64,000 nt of DNA from Enterobacter asburiae (GTDB lineage: Bacteria > Pseudomonadota > Gammaproteobacteria > Enterobacterales > Enterobacteriaceae): NCBI RefSeq assembly GCF_024599655.1, contig NZ_CP102247.1, positions 434,001-498,000 of the forward strand. Reading direction: 5' to 3'. Made by a program: the position numbers and the translations under genes. How positions within the stretch are numbered: the first letter of the stretch is position 1; each line of letters starts with the position of its first letter. This document shows, in pieces, positions 42,558 through 50,985 of the stretch. The notes beneath the pieces are model-generated. The model was not told where the DNA came from, did no database searches, and was given only the letters and a program-made list of their open reading frames with translations.

Positions 42558-43142
42558 GTGAAAAAACTCACCGACAAGCAAAAATCCCGTCTCTGGGAGC
42601 AGCAGCGTAACGTCAATTTACAGGCCAGTTGTCTCCTTGAAAAAGGTAATGGTCCCTCAGAACCCCATATTGAGACGCTGGCGCTTGGGCCTTCTGCGCC
42701 CGGGTTGCCCCATCTGTGTCTGATTCACCGTCATTTGTACCGCAGCGAGATGAAGCGGGCAGGCGAGCTCCGTACCGACGATATTTTTAAAGGTGACATC
42801 CCCTTCTGCCATTTTGAGTACATCGAGAAGATGGGCAACGAGCTGATGGCGGCGCTGGAAGGCGAAAAGTATCTTGTGGGTCTTGAGAAAGCGGCGTTTG
42901 TTGACCGGGTTAGCCACTATTACTGCGAAATCAACATGCTGCATCCCTTCATGCGCGGCAACGGTATTGCCCAGCGCGTTTTCTTCGAGCAGCTGGCGCT
43001 CCACGCGGGTTACGCGCTGGACTGGCGGGATATCGATCCCGAGCAGTGGGTGGCGGCGAACCGAAGTGGCGCAACGGGAGATTTAACCGCGTTAAACGCT
43101 ATCTTTGCCAAAGTAGTGAGCGAAGCGCGGGAATCTGAGTAG
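42558..43142 (+). CDS. fic: YhfG-Fic fusion protein (antitoxin N-terminus joined to Fic domain)
   Basis: A 194-residue protein in one frame. Residues 1-29 (MKKLTDKQKSRLWEQQRN...) are almost identical to the start of E. coli YhfG, the small Fic antitoxin. From about residue 40 it matches E. coli Fic (GLPHL, GDIPFCHFEYIEK, YLVGLEKA, HYYCEIN) to its end VVSEARESE. Missing are the C-terminal half of YhfG and about 40 residues of Fic's N-terminus. The antitoxin motif SxxxE is kept (Ser24, Glu28), though followed by Lys instead of Gly. The catalytic motif is HPFMRGNGIAQR (129-140), against the general HPFx(D/E)GNGR. The usual DWAG before it reads MKRAG. It starts with GTG after a good GGGAGG site, 106 bases after ppiA. 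In E. coli yhfG and fic are separate genes before pabA. It may be an inactive remnant or a self-inhibited enzyme. Confidence 0.85.
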   Translation: MKKLTDKQKSRLWEQQRNVNLQASCLLEKGNGPSEPHIETLALGPSAPGLPHLCLIHRHLYRSEMKRAGELRTDDIFKGDIPFCHFEYIEKMGNELMAALEGEKYLVGLEKAAFVDRVSHYYCEINMLHPFMRGNGIAQRVFFEQLALHAGYALDWRDIDPEQWVAANRSGATGDLTALNAIFAKVVSEARESE

Positions 43143-43172
43143 AATAGGGCGGCATTTTTTTCGGGAGCCGCC

Positions 43173-43736
43173 ATGATTCTGCTGATTGATAACTACGATT
43201 CCTTCACCTGGAACCTTTACCAGTATTTTTGTGAACTGGGTGCAGAGGTGGTTGTCCGCCGCAACGACGAGATCGATCTCGCCGATATCGAGACGCTGGC
43301 TCCGCAGAAAATCGTGATTTCTCCGGGGCCGTGTACGCCGTCGGAGTCGGGTGTTTCTCTGGATGTTATCCGCCACTTTGCAGGCAAACTGCCGATCCTG
43401 GGCGTCTGTTTGGGCCATCAGGCGATTGCCCAGGCGTTTGGTGCCACTATCGTGCGCGCCGCCAAAGTGATGCACGGAAAAACCTCTCCTGTCACCCACA
43501 CCGGCACCGGGGTATTCACGGGGCTCAATAACCCGTTAACCGTGACGCGCTACCATTCCCTGGTCATTGACCCATCGACGCTGCCCGACTGCTTTGAGGT
43601 GACCGCCTGGAGCGATACGCAGGAGATCATGGGGATTCGTCACCGCGAATGGGACCTCGAAGGCGTGCAGTTCCACCCGGAAAGCATCCTCAGCGAGCAG
43701 GGGCACGCGCTGCTGGCAAATTTCCTCAATCGCTGA
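43173..43736 (+). CDS. pabA: aminodeoxychorismate synthase, glutamine amidotransferase subunit
   Basis: A 187-residue class I amidotransferase that supplies ammonia to PabB for p-aminobenzoate, a folate precursor. The oxyanion region is PGPCTP, the nucleophile Cys is in GVCLGHQ (Cys79), and the triad His/Glu is in VQFHPESIL. The length equals E. coli PabA. It starts 30 bases after fic, the same arrangement as in E. coli, where fic and pabA are co-transcribed. Confidence 0.98.
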   Translation: MILLIDNYDSFTWNLYQYFCELGAEVVVRRNDEIDLADIETLAPQKIVISPGPCTPSESGVSLDVIRHFAGKLPILGVCLGHQAIAQAFGATIVRAAKVMHGKTSPVTHTGTGVFTGLNNPLTVTRYHSLVIDPSTLPDCFEVTAWSDTQEIMGIRHREWDLEGVQFHPESILSEQGHALLANFLNR

Positions 43737-43762
43737 ATATCTGTTGCCTTGCTGTGATTTTT

Positions 43763-43780
43763 TATGCATATTTTGTGATT
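43763..43780 (+). promoter_or_regulatory. possible ArgR box of argD
   Basis: TATGCATATTTTGTGATT matches 14 of 18 ARG-box positions. It lies about 43-60 bases before the argD start. A second box three bases further is poor. E. coli argD is ArgR repressed. Confidence 0.35.
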
Positions 43781-43822
43781 ATATTTTCACAATCACTGTG
43801 ACATAAAATGGATGGTCATGAC

Positions 43823-45043
43823 ATGGCAACTGAACAACCAGCAATTACCCGCGCGACTTTCGATGAAGTGATCCTGCCGATTTATGCACCGGCTGAATTT
43901 ATCCCGGTGAAGGGAAAGGGCAGCCGCGTCTGGGATCAGCAGGGTAAAGAGTATGTGGATTTTGCGGGCGGTATTGCGGTCACGGCGCTGGGTCATTGCC
44001 ATCCCGCGCTGGTGGAGGCGCTGAAAACCCAGGGCGAAACCCTGTGGCACACCAGCAACGTGTTCACCAACGAACCGGCGCTGCGCCTGGGACGTAAGAT
44101 CATCGATGCCACCTTCGCCGAGCGCGTGCTGTTTATGAACTCCGGCACCGAAGCCAACGAAACCGCTTTTAAGCTGGCGCGCTACTACGCGACAACGCGC
44201 CACAGCCCGTACAAAACCAAAATCATCGCCTTCCATAACGCCTTCCACGGACGCTCCTTCTTTACCGTTTCCGTTGGCGGCCAGCCGAAGTATTCCGACG
44301 GGTTTGGCCCGAAGCCGGCCGATATCGTCCACGTGCCGTTTAACGATCTGCATGCGGTGAAAGCGGTGATGGACGACCATACCTGCGCGGTGGTGGTCGA
44401 GCCGATCCAGGGTGAAGGCGGCGTGACCGCGGCAACCCCTGAATTCCTGAAAGGGCTGCGCGCGCTGTGCGACGAACATCAGGCGCTGCTGGTCTTTGAT
44501 GAAGTGCAGTGCGGGATGGGGCGTACCGGCGATCTGTTCGCGTATATGCACTACGGCGTGACGCCGGATATTCTGACCAGCGCTAAAGCGCTCGGCGGTG
44601 GTTTCCCGGTGAGTGCGGTACTGACAACGCAGGAGATCGCCTCCGCGTTCCACGTCGGTTCTCACGGCTCTACCTACGGCGGCAACCCGCTGGCGAGCGC
44701 CGTGGCGGGCGCCGCATTCGACATTATCAACACGCCGGAGGTGTTGAACGCCGTGAGCGCGAAGCGCGAGCTGTTCGTAAAACACCTGCAAAAGATTGAT
44801 GAGCAGTACGACGTGTTCAGCGAAATCCGCGGGATGGGGCTGTTGATTGGCGCCGAGCTGAAGCCGCAGTACAAGGGCCGCGCGCGTGATTTCCTGCACG
44901 CCGCCGCGCACGAAGGGGTGATGGTGCTCAATGCCGGGCCGGACGTGATGCGCTTTGCGCCGTCGCTGGTGGTGGAAGACAGGGATATTGAGGACGGGTT
45001 AACCCGCTTTGCCGCGGCGGTCGCGAAGATCGTAAAAGGCTAA
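43823..45043 (+). CDS. argD: acetylornithine / succinyldiaminopimelate aminotransferase
   Basis: A 406-residue class III PLP aminotransferase used in arginine and lysine synthesis. The PLP motifs are FMNSGTEANE, FHNAFHGRS, VFDEVQCGMGRTG and the Schiff-base Lys in SAKALGGGFP. ATG at 43823 gives MATEQPAITRATF, the family start; 43808 would add five residues. It stands as its own unit, convergent with yhfK with no room for a terminator. Confidence 0.97.
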   Translation: MATEQPAITRATFDEVILPIYAPAEFIPVKGKGSRVWDQQGKEYVDFAGGIAVTALGHCHPALVEALKTQGETLWHTSNVFTNEPALRLGRKIIDATFAERVLFMNSGTEANETAFKLARYYATTRHSPYKTKIIAFHNAFHGRSFFTVSVGGQPKYSDGFGPKPADIVHVPFNDLHAVKAVMDDHTCAVVVEPIQGEGGVTAATPEFLKGLRALCDEHQALLVFDEVQCGMGRTGDLFAYMHYGVTPDILTSAKALGGGFPVSAVLTTQEIASAFHVGSHGSTYGGNPLASAVAGAAFDIINTPEVLNAVSAKRELFVKHLQKIDEQYDVFSEIRGMGLLIGAELKPQYKGRARDFLHAAAHEGVMVLNAGPDVMRFAPSLVVEDRDIEDGLTRFAAAVAKIVKG

Positions 45044-47127
45044 TACTCGGTTCGCTTTAACCGGCGGGTTAACCAAATCCCGTGATGCGGACGCTGACGC
45101 CATGCCACCGACGAAATGGTGTGCATGGTGTTCAGATGTCCCAGAACGCGCTGCAAATGCTGCTCCAGCGTGCTCATTGGCCCGTGGGTTAACGTCTCCG
45201 GCGCTTCCAGAATGTTCGAATCTCCCGACTCACCCGGCGAGTCATACTCCAGACGCTGCTGACAGCGCTGCAGCGCAATTTCACACGACTGCAAATAGCG
45301 CTGCGCCAGATCGGGCGTCAGCATCGTGTGCTCGCGCGCCAGCGTGGTCATGGCGTTAATGTGCTCGACGATAAACTGGCTGTGCGTCACCCAGAGCTTC
45401 ATGTCTGCAAGATAGTGCGAGTTAAAGCCCGGCTCCTGCATCGCCTGGTTGAGCGAGTTAAACAGAGCGTTGTGCGCCTGGTTGACCTTCATCCGCTGCC
45501 AGGCCAGCGGCGTCGGTTGAGGATTGTCGCTGAGGATCAGCCTGATGGCCTCCTGATCCGCTTCCAGCGCGTCGTGGGCGTTCTGGCGCAGCAGTCCGCT
45601 TTGCCACTGCGGCCACAGCCAGACCATGCCGCCAAAGGCAATCAGACAGCCGATCAGGGTATCAATCAGCCTGGCGACAATAAACTGTTCGCCATTGAGC
45701 GTGAGCAGCTGCAGGGTATATACCGCCGTCACCGTAAAGCCCACCATCGCCCAGCCGTAGTTTTTGCGGATAATCAGGTAGCTCACCAGCGTAACCGCCA
45801 GCATGCCTGCCAGGGTATAACCTTGCGGCACGTGGAAGTGCAGCGTCACCCCCGCAATGATCAGCCCGGCCATCGTTCCGCCAGCCCGATGCAGAATACG
45901 CACCCGCGTGGCGCCGTAGCCGTTCTGGGTGACAAACAGCACGGTCATTAAGATCCAGTAGGGTTTCGGCAGGTGCAGCGCCATGCCCATCAGGCTGGCG
46001 GTACTGAGCATCACGCTAATCCTTGCGGCGTTGCGCAGGGCGGACGATTTAAGAGAAAGATAGCTTTTGAGCGCGGGCAATAGCGGAAGCCGTTTCTGCT
46101 TATCCGCCATCAGGTCGCGGGGATAAAGCGGGCGCTGCGTGCGCAACACGCGGGCGATGCGGCTGAAGTGCCAGGCGGCAAACTGGCCGACGGGGTTATC
46201 CGGATGCTGACGGGCGATTTTCTCCAGCGCGCCCAGCTGCTTATCCATGTTAAAGCGCGTCGGGTAGCGGTGATAGAGAATGTCATCGGCCAGCACGCGC
46301 AGGCGTGCGGATACGGTCTGCGCGTTCCAGCGGATCACCGCTTCGGCGTGGCTGCGCTCGACCAGCTTTTGCACCTCCTGCGGGTGGTGCAGGCTCACGG
46401 AGATATGCTCCTGCAGATCCAGCCCGACCTGGAAGGTGCGCAGCAGCCGTTTGTACTCGTGGTTCTTGTTGGCGGCGAGCATATGCAGCTGCTGATAGCA
46501 CTGGCTAATCAGATCCACCACCTTCTGCTGGCGCGTCAGCAGCGGCGGTAAGGACTTTTCCGGATCGGTATGCTGGGTGAGCAGGGTGTATTTGGCTTCG
46601 CAGTAATCCGCAAGCTGCACATAGAGCAGGCTCAGGGATTCACGCAGCGGCTGTTCGCGCCACAGCCAGAACCAAAACCAGTTAAACAGCCCGTACCATA
46701 ATGTCCCCAGGGCATAGATCAGCAGCGGCTCCCACACCGGCATATTCCCGGCGAGGCTCAGCGTGAAAATAGCTGCAATCAGCGAGGCGGGAAGCAGGCG
46801 GGCGTGCAGCGAACTGATTTCCGCCGTGACGCCGAGGGTCATCGCCAGCACGGTCAGGATCAGCGGCAGCGGGATATCACGAGCCAGTAATAGCTGTACG
46901 GCGAGGCTACAGCCCGCAAACAGGCAGCCGCCGATAATCAGGCGTTTGAAAAAGCGCTTATGCGGCGTGTCCAGACCGGCGATGTTGCAGCAGGCAGGCA
47001 CGAGGGAAAACAGCAGACCTTGCTGAAGATGTCCGAGGATCAGGCCTATGGCCACGGGAAGACACAACACCAGCGTTTGTCGCAGTGCGTAGTTAACTTC
47101 CGGGTGATAGATCAGCCTGCGCCACAT
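45040..47127 (-). CDS. yhfK: YhfK, YccS/FUSC-family inner-membrane protein
   Basis: A 695-residue membrane protein of the YccS/YhfK family, related to aromatic acid exporters. Two clusters of TM segments (residues about 15-150 and 375-510) are each followed by a soluble helical domain. Function is unknown. ATG at 47127 gives MWRRLIYHPEVNYALRQ, the family N-terminus. An upstream GTG at 47169 is in frame but lies inside the crp terminator hairpin, so it is less likely. The last four bases overlap the argD stop region. Confidence 0.92.
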   Translation of the reverse strand: MWRRLIYHPEVNYALRQTLVLCLPVAIGLILGHLQQGLLFSLVPACCNIAGLDTPHKRFFKRLIIGGCLFAGCSLAVQLLLARDIPLPLILTVLAMTLGVTAEISSLHARLLPASLIAAIFTLSLAGNMPVWEPLLIYALGTLWYGLFNWFWFWLWREQPLRESLSLLYVQLADYCEAKYTLLTQHTDPEKSLPPLLTRQQKVVDLISQCYQQLHMLAANKNHEYKRLLRTFQVGLDLQEHISVSLHHPQEVQKLVERSHAEAVIRWNAQTVSARLRVLADDILYHRYPTRFNMDKQLGALEKIARQHPDNPVGQFAAWHFSRIARVLRTQRPLYPRDLMADKQKRLPLLPALKSYLSLKSSALRNAARISVMLSTASLMGMALHLPKPYWILMTVLFVTQNGYGATRVRILHRAGGTMAGLIIAGVTLHFHVPQGYTLAGMLAVTLVSYLIIRKNYGWAMVGFTVTAVYTLQLLTLNGEQFIVARLIDTLIGCLIAFGGMVWLWPQWQSGLLRQNAHDALEADQEAIRLILSDNPQPTPLAWQRMKVNQAHNALFNSLNQAMQEPGFNSHYLADMKLWVTHSQFIVEHINAMTTLAREHTMLTPDLAQRYLQSCEIALQRCQQRLEYDSPGESGDSNILEAPETLTHGPMSTLEQHLQRVLGHLNTMHTISSVAWRQRPHHGIWLTRRLKRTEY

Positions 47128-47140
47128 GGGGAGTAGAGAC

Positions 47141-47176
47141 AAAAACGGCGTGACACCTTGCGATGGCACGCCGTTT
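47141..47176 (-). terminator. crp terminator
   Basis: A 10-bp perfect stem AAACGGCGTG / CACGCCGTTT, followed on the minus strand by five T. It lies 9 bases after the crp stop and before yhfK. Confidence 0.85.
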
Positions 47177-47184
47177 AAGCGGAA

Positions 47185-47817
47185 TTAACGCGTTCCGTAA
47201 ACCACGATGGTTTTACCGTGGGCGGAGATCAGGTTTTGATCTTCCAGCATTTTCAGGATACGGCCCACTGTTTCACGGGAGCAACCGACGATTTGACCAA
47301 TTTCCTGACGGGTAATTTTAATTTGCATGCCGTCCGGGTGGGTCATAGCGTCTGGCTGTTTCGCCAGGTTCAGCAGGGTTTGTGCGATACGGCCGGTAAC
47401 GTCCAGGAAGGCGAGGTTACCCACTTTCTCTGACGTGACCTGCAGACGGCGCGCCATCTGGGAAGAAAGACGCATCAGGATGTCAGGGTTAACCTGAATC
47501 AGCTGACGGAACTTCTTGTAAGAAATTTCAGCCACTTCACATGCTGTCTTTGCACGAACCCAGGCGCTACGTTCCTGGCCCTCTTCAAACAGGCCCAGTT
47601 CACCGATGAAATCGCCCTGGTTCAGATAAGAAAGGATCATCTCTTTCCCTTCTTCATCTTTGATCAGCACTGCCACCGAGCCTTTAACGATGTAATACAA
47701 CGTTTCCGCTTTTTCACCCTGGTGAATCAGCGTGCTCTTTGATGGGTACTTATGAATGTGGCAATGAGACAAGAACCATTCGAGAGTCGGGTCTGTTTGC
47801 GGTTTGCCAAGCACCAT
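47185..47817 (-). CDS. crp: cAMP receptor protein
   Basis: The 210-residue global regulator CRP, identical or nearly so to E. coli. The N-terminal cAMP-binding domain has GELGLFEEGQERSAWVRAKT. The long dimer helix is followed by the DNA-binding HTH (TRQEIGQIVGCSRETVGRILKMLE, recognition helix residues ~180-191). It controls many genes of this window (gntT, pckA, ppiA, hof). A long leader of about 150 bases or more precedes it. Confidence 0.99.
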   Translation of the reverse strand: MVLGKPQTDPTLEWFLSHCHIHKYPSKSTLIHQGEKAETLYYIVKGSVAVLIKDEEGKEMILSYLNQGDFIGELGLFEEGQERSAWVRAKTACEVAEISYKKFRQLIQVNPDILMRLSSQMARRLQVTSEKVGNLAFLDVTGRIAQTLLNLAKQPDAMTHPDGMQIKITRQEIGQIVGCSRETVGRILKMLEDQNLISAHGKTIVVYGTR

Positions 47818-48128
47818 GCGCTGTTATCCTCTGTTATAAGCTGTCACCAGAGTCATCAGATGCATCCGGACTCTGGGGTTGCAATCGAATTCTTACCCAT
47901 ACCCTGGGAAGTCGGCTACCGTAACGTTTCGCAGCCAGTAAAGTTTGATGTCCTCTGCATACATGTGTAACGTCAATGTATTACTGTAGCATCCAGAGTG
48001 TTTTAGCATAGCTTTCGCCGCGTGTCTCCTGGTGTCTCGCTTCAGCATGATGCAGGTCGCCTTCCATTGCGAGAAATGTAACGCACGCGTAATCTGTCAC
48101 CAAAAATGCAACGTTGGAGTTTAAGAAT
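47818..48128. other. crp-yhfA divergent regulatory region (311 bp)
   Basis: The part next to crp can be aligned with the E. coli crp leader (GCTTATAACAGAGGATAAC just before the start). A weak CRP-like site is at 47944-47959. On the yhfA side no clear promoter was recognised. No gene is seen. Confidence 0.65.
47944..47959 (-). promoter_or_regulatory. CRP autoregulatory-type site of crp
   Basis: The minus strand reads TGCAGAGGACATCAAA at the place of the E. coli crp auto-regulatory site, which I recall as TGCAAAGGACGTCACA. The right half (TCAAA) is weaker than TCACA. Confidence 0.45.
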
Positions 48129-48533
48129 ATGCAAGCGCGCGTGAAATGGGTTGAAGGTTTAACGTTCCTGGGCGAGTCCGCGTCAGGACACCAGATTTTG
48201 ATGGACGGCAACTCCGGCGATAAAGCACCCAGCCCAATGGAAATGGTGCTGATGGCGGCAGGGGGATGCAGCGCAATCGACGTGGTGTCGATTCTGCAAA
48301 AAGGTCGTCATGACGTGACGGATTGTGAAGTCAAACTCACGTCTGAACGTCGCGAAGAGGCGCCACGCCTGTTCACCCATATTAACCTGCACTTTGTGGT
48401 CACCGGTAAAGAGCTGAAAGACGCGGCCGTCTCGCGTGCGGTGGACCTGTCTGCGGAGAAGTACTGCTCGGTGGCGTTAATGCTGGAGAAAGCGGTAAAA
48501 ATCACGCATTCGTATGAAGTGATCGAGGCCTAA
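48129..48533 (+). CDS. yhfA: OsmC/Ohr-family protein YhfA
   Basis: A 134-residue OsmC-like protein. The two conserved cysteines are in AAGGCSAIDV and EKYCSVAL, as in peroxidases that reduce organic peroxides, but the activity of YhfA is not shown. ATG at 48129 gives MQARVKWVEG, the family start. It is divergent from crp, as in E. coli, and convergent with prkB. Confidence 0.95.
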   Translation: MQARVKWVEGLTFLGESASGHQILMDGNSGDKAPSPMEMVLMAAGGCSAIDVVSILQKGRHDVTDCEVKLTSERREEAPRLFTHINLHFVVTGKELKDAAVSRAVDLSAEKYCSVALMLEKAVKITHSYEVIEA

Positions 48534-48540
48534 TCTTTTG

Positions 48541-48612
48541 GCGGGTGGCGCTTCGCTGACCCGCCCTACAAAAGCACGACCGTAGGCCCGGTAAGCGCAG
48601 CGCTACCGGGCA
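48541..48612. repeat. two REP-like elements between yhfA and prkB
   Basis: The first has stem GCGGGT / ACCCGC (48541-48564) and the second GCCCGGT / ACCGGGC (48586-48611). They lie between convergent genes. Confidence 0.8.
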
Positions 48613-48619
48613 AAACAAC

Positions 48620-49489
48620 TCACGCGATCTGCTTCCCTTCCATCAGTCGCTCCACCAGCGGCGTCATGATGAGCTCCATCGCCAGCCCCATTTTTCCGCC
48701 CGGCACCACTAACGTATTCATGTGCGAAATAAACGAGCCCTGCAGCATGGCCAGCAGCCAGGGGTAATCAATGCCGTCGAGGTTGCGGAAATGGATCACC
48801 ACAAAGCTCTCATCCAGAGACGGGATACTTTTGGCGGCAAACGGGTTGGAGGTATCTACCGTCGGCACGCGCTGGAAGTTGATATGGGTGCGGGAGAACT
48901 GCGGCGTCAGGAAGTTAATGTAATCCTCCATGGAGCGCACCACGGAGTCCATCACCGCTTCGCGAGAATGGCCGCGCTCGCTCATGTCACGCGTCAGCTT
49001 CTGGATCCACTCCAGGTTAACGATAGGGACCACGCCGACCAGCAGATCCACGTGGCGGGCCACGTCGTGTTGAGGGGTGACCACGCCACCGTGCAATCCT
49101 TCGTAAAACAGGACGTCGGTGGGTTCCGGCAGCGGTTGCCACGGGGTAAAGGTTCCCGGCACCTGATTCCAGGGAACGGCTTCATCATAGGTATGCAGAT
49201 ACTTGCGGGACTGCCCTTTGCCGCTCTGACCGTACTCGATAAAGGTTTGTTCCAGCAGGCCGAAGTCATTGGCTTCCGGGCCGAAGTAGCTGATGTGTTT
49301 ACCCGAATCGCGCGCCTTACGGATGGCCATGTCCATTTCCGGACGCGTGTAGCGGTGAAAGCTATCGCCTTCGACCTCCGCCGCACGGAGATTCAGCTGG
49401 GCGAAAATCTTGCGAAATGCGAGGCTGGTGGTGGTGGTTCCCGCACCACTCGACCCCGTAACGGCAATAACCGGATGTCTGGCAGACAT
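48620..49489 (-). CDS. prkB: phosphoribulokinase-like protein PrkB
   Basis: A 289-residue P-loop kinase related to phosphoribulokinase. The P-loop is GSSGAGTTTTS (residues ~12-22), with a second motif GDSFHRYTRPEMD. It lacks a Calvin cycle context, so the substrate is unknown. The length equals E. coli PrkB. It follows yheU in the yheT-yheU-prkB group. Confidence 0.94.
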   Translation of the reverse strand: MSARHPVIAVTGSSGAGTTTTSLAFRKIFAQLNLRAAEVEGDSFHRYTRPEMDMAIRKARDSGKHISYFGPEANDFGLLEQTFIEYGQSGKGQSRKYLHTYDEAVPWNQVPGTFTPWQPLPEPTDVLFYEGLHGGVVTPQHDVARHVDLLVGVVPIVNLEWIQKLTRDMSERGHSREAVMDSVVRSMEDYINFLTPQFSRTHINFQRVPTVDTSNPFAAKSIPSLDESFVVIHFRNLDGIDYPWLLAMLQGSFISHMNTLVVPGGKMGLAMELIMTPLVERLMEGKQIA

Positions 49490-49519
49490 AGCAACTCCCT
49501 GACTGAAAAGTGTGGAAGA

Positions 49520-49738
49520 TCAGCCGTGAAACGCGTTGCGGGGCATGATATTGACCGTCTCATGCAGTTCTGACCACACCAGCAGCACGTCGCCGCTTTT
49601 CAGCTGGCGCTTAACATCGTTGACCTTTTGCTCAAGCGAGCGTTCCTGTTCACCATAATCGGTGCCTTCGCGTAATACAAAGCTTTCAATCAGATTATCG
49701 AGCGTTTCGGGAGCCAGATCCTGCCAGGGAATAATCAT
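49520..49738 (-). CDS. yheU: YheU, UPF0270 protein
   Basis: A 72-residue protein of the UPF0270 family, with the conserved start MIIPWQDLAPETLDNLIESFVLREGTDYG. Function is unknown. Its start overlaps the yheT stop by four bases, so they are translationally coupled. Confidence 0.94.
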   Translation of the reverse strand: MIIPWQDLAPETLDNLIESFVLREGTDYGEQERSLEQKVNDVKRQLKSGDVLLVWSELHETVNIMPRNAFHG

Positions 49739-50757
49739 TTTGCACCGTCCAGATAAGGGGTTAGCCAGTCAGGAATTCGCGCCTCAAGCCACATTTTCGG
49801 GCGGCGCAGCGTGCCGCCGATAAACCCGACGTGGCCGCCGTGCTCGGTCAACTGATAGTGAACGTTGTCGGGCAGGAACTCCTGAGCGGGGATCGAGTGA
49901 TGATCCATAAACGGGTCATCTTTGGCGTGAATAATCAGCGTTGGCTGCGTGATCTTGCTGAGCAGCGGCATGGCGCTGCACTGACGATAATAGTCAATCG
50001 CATCGGCGAAGCCGTGGATTTTCGCGGTGATCAGGTCGTCGAACTCGCGAATACGGCGCACCTTTTTCAGCTGGCGCAGGCTGACCGGCAGGGTATCCGG
50101 GTAGGCCTTCAGCTTACGCGCCGCGTTGGCCTTCAGCAGGTTGAGCAGGTAGCGCTGATAGACGCGGGAAAAGCCTTTATCCATGTGGTAGCTGCACTGC
50201 TCCAGCATAAACGGCGCGGAGACAATGACGGCGGCATCCAGCGGGACGCTTTCGCCCTCTTTGGCCAGCAGACAGGCCAGCATATTTCCGCCCAGCGAGT
50301 AGCCCACCGCGGCGGTTGGCACGGTGCCAAAGTTGTCCCGCAGCCAGTGTAAAAACCACGTACCGTCTTCGGTTTCACCCGAGTGATAAATGCGTTTCTG
50401 ACGATTCGGTTCGCCGCTGCAGCCGCGAAAATGCATCACCACGCCGAGCCAGCCGCGCGCTTTTGCCGCCTCAATTAATCCATGCGCATACGGGCTGTGC
50501 AGGCTGCCTTCCAGACCGTGAAAGACCACCAGACGCGGCTTATGGCGGGCCTGTTCCGGCGCTTCGCTCCAGGCGAGATCCAGAAAATCACCGTCTGGCA
50601 GGTCAAGCCGTTGCCAGTGCGGGATGAACTGAACCTTGCGGCGGATCAGTCGCGGCAGCATGGTCTGCAGGTGGGGGTTAGCCACGCCGCGCATGGGCAC
50701 GAACTCAGTGCTGTCTTCGGCCGCAATGTCGAAGTCTGATGGAATGATTTGGGTCAT
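49735..50757 (-). CDS. yheT: YheT, AB-hydrolase (putative carboxylesterase)
   Basis: A 340-residue alpha/beta hydrolase of the UPF0017 family. The nucleophile elbow is GYSLGGNM, with the acid and base in HAKDDPFMD and EHGGHVGF. The substrate is unknown. ATG at 50757 gives the E. coli length; the open frame 26 codons further up has no family match. In E. coli yheT follows yheS directly; here the mdc cluster separates them, so it must use the promoter region shared with mdcA. Confidence 0.93.
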   Translation of the reverse strand: MTQIIPSDFDIAAEDSTEFVPMRGVANPHLQTMLPRLIRRKVQFIPHWQRLDLPDGDFLDLAWSEAPEQARHKPRLVVFHGLEGSLHSPYAHGLIEAAKARGWLGVVMHFRGCSGEPNRQKRIYHSGETEDGTWFLHWLRDNFGTVPTAAVGYSLGGNMLACLLAKEGESVPLDAAVIVSAPFMLEQCSYHMDKGFSRVYQRYLLNLLKANAARKLKAYPDTLPVSLRQLKKVRRIREFDDLITAKIHGFADAIDYYRQCSAMPLLSKITQPTLIIHAKDDPFMDHHSIPAQEFLPDNVHYQLTEHGGHVGFIGGTLRRPKMWLEARIPDWLTPYLDGAK

Positions 50758-50951
50758 AAGGGCGATGCTGATTCTTGTCAGAAATTTACGGTACTTTCCG
50801 AATTGTACCCCGTTTAGCCTGGTTTTCCGAAACATGAACTGATCCCGATCACAAATCTTTACCTTGATTATTACTCTCAGGCTAATGATTCCGCTCTACG
50901 CTTAATTGATGCCTTTCTCACCAGAGCGCACACTTTACTCAACGTTAAGCA

Positions 50952-50964
50952 AATCAAAATGATT
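50952..50964 (+). promoter_or_regulatory. candidate MdcR operator before mdcA
   Basis: A small inverted repeat AATCA-AAA-TGATT lies 22-34 bases before the mdcA start. It fits the LysR pattern of short dyads, but no MdcR consensus is known to me. Confidence 0.3.
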
Positions 50965-50985
50965 AGCTGAATCAGGAGGTTAATA

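Noticed and set aside
43793..44911. Open frame of 372 codons on the minus strand, opposite argD.
   Set aside because: Antisense to a sure gene and without recognisable domains.
47128..47169. Longer yhfK start at a GTG inside the crp terminator.
   Set aside because: Coding would pass through the crp terminator hairpin and the added residues have no counterpart in E. coli YhfK.
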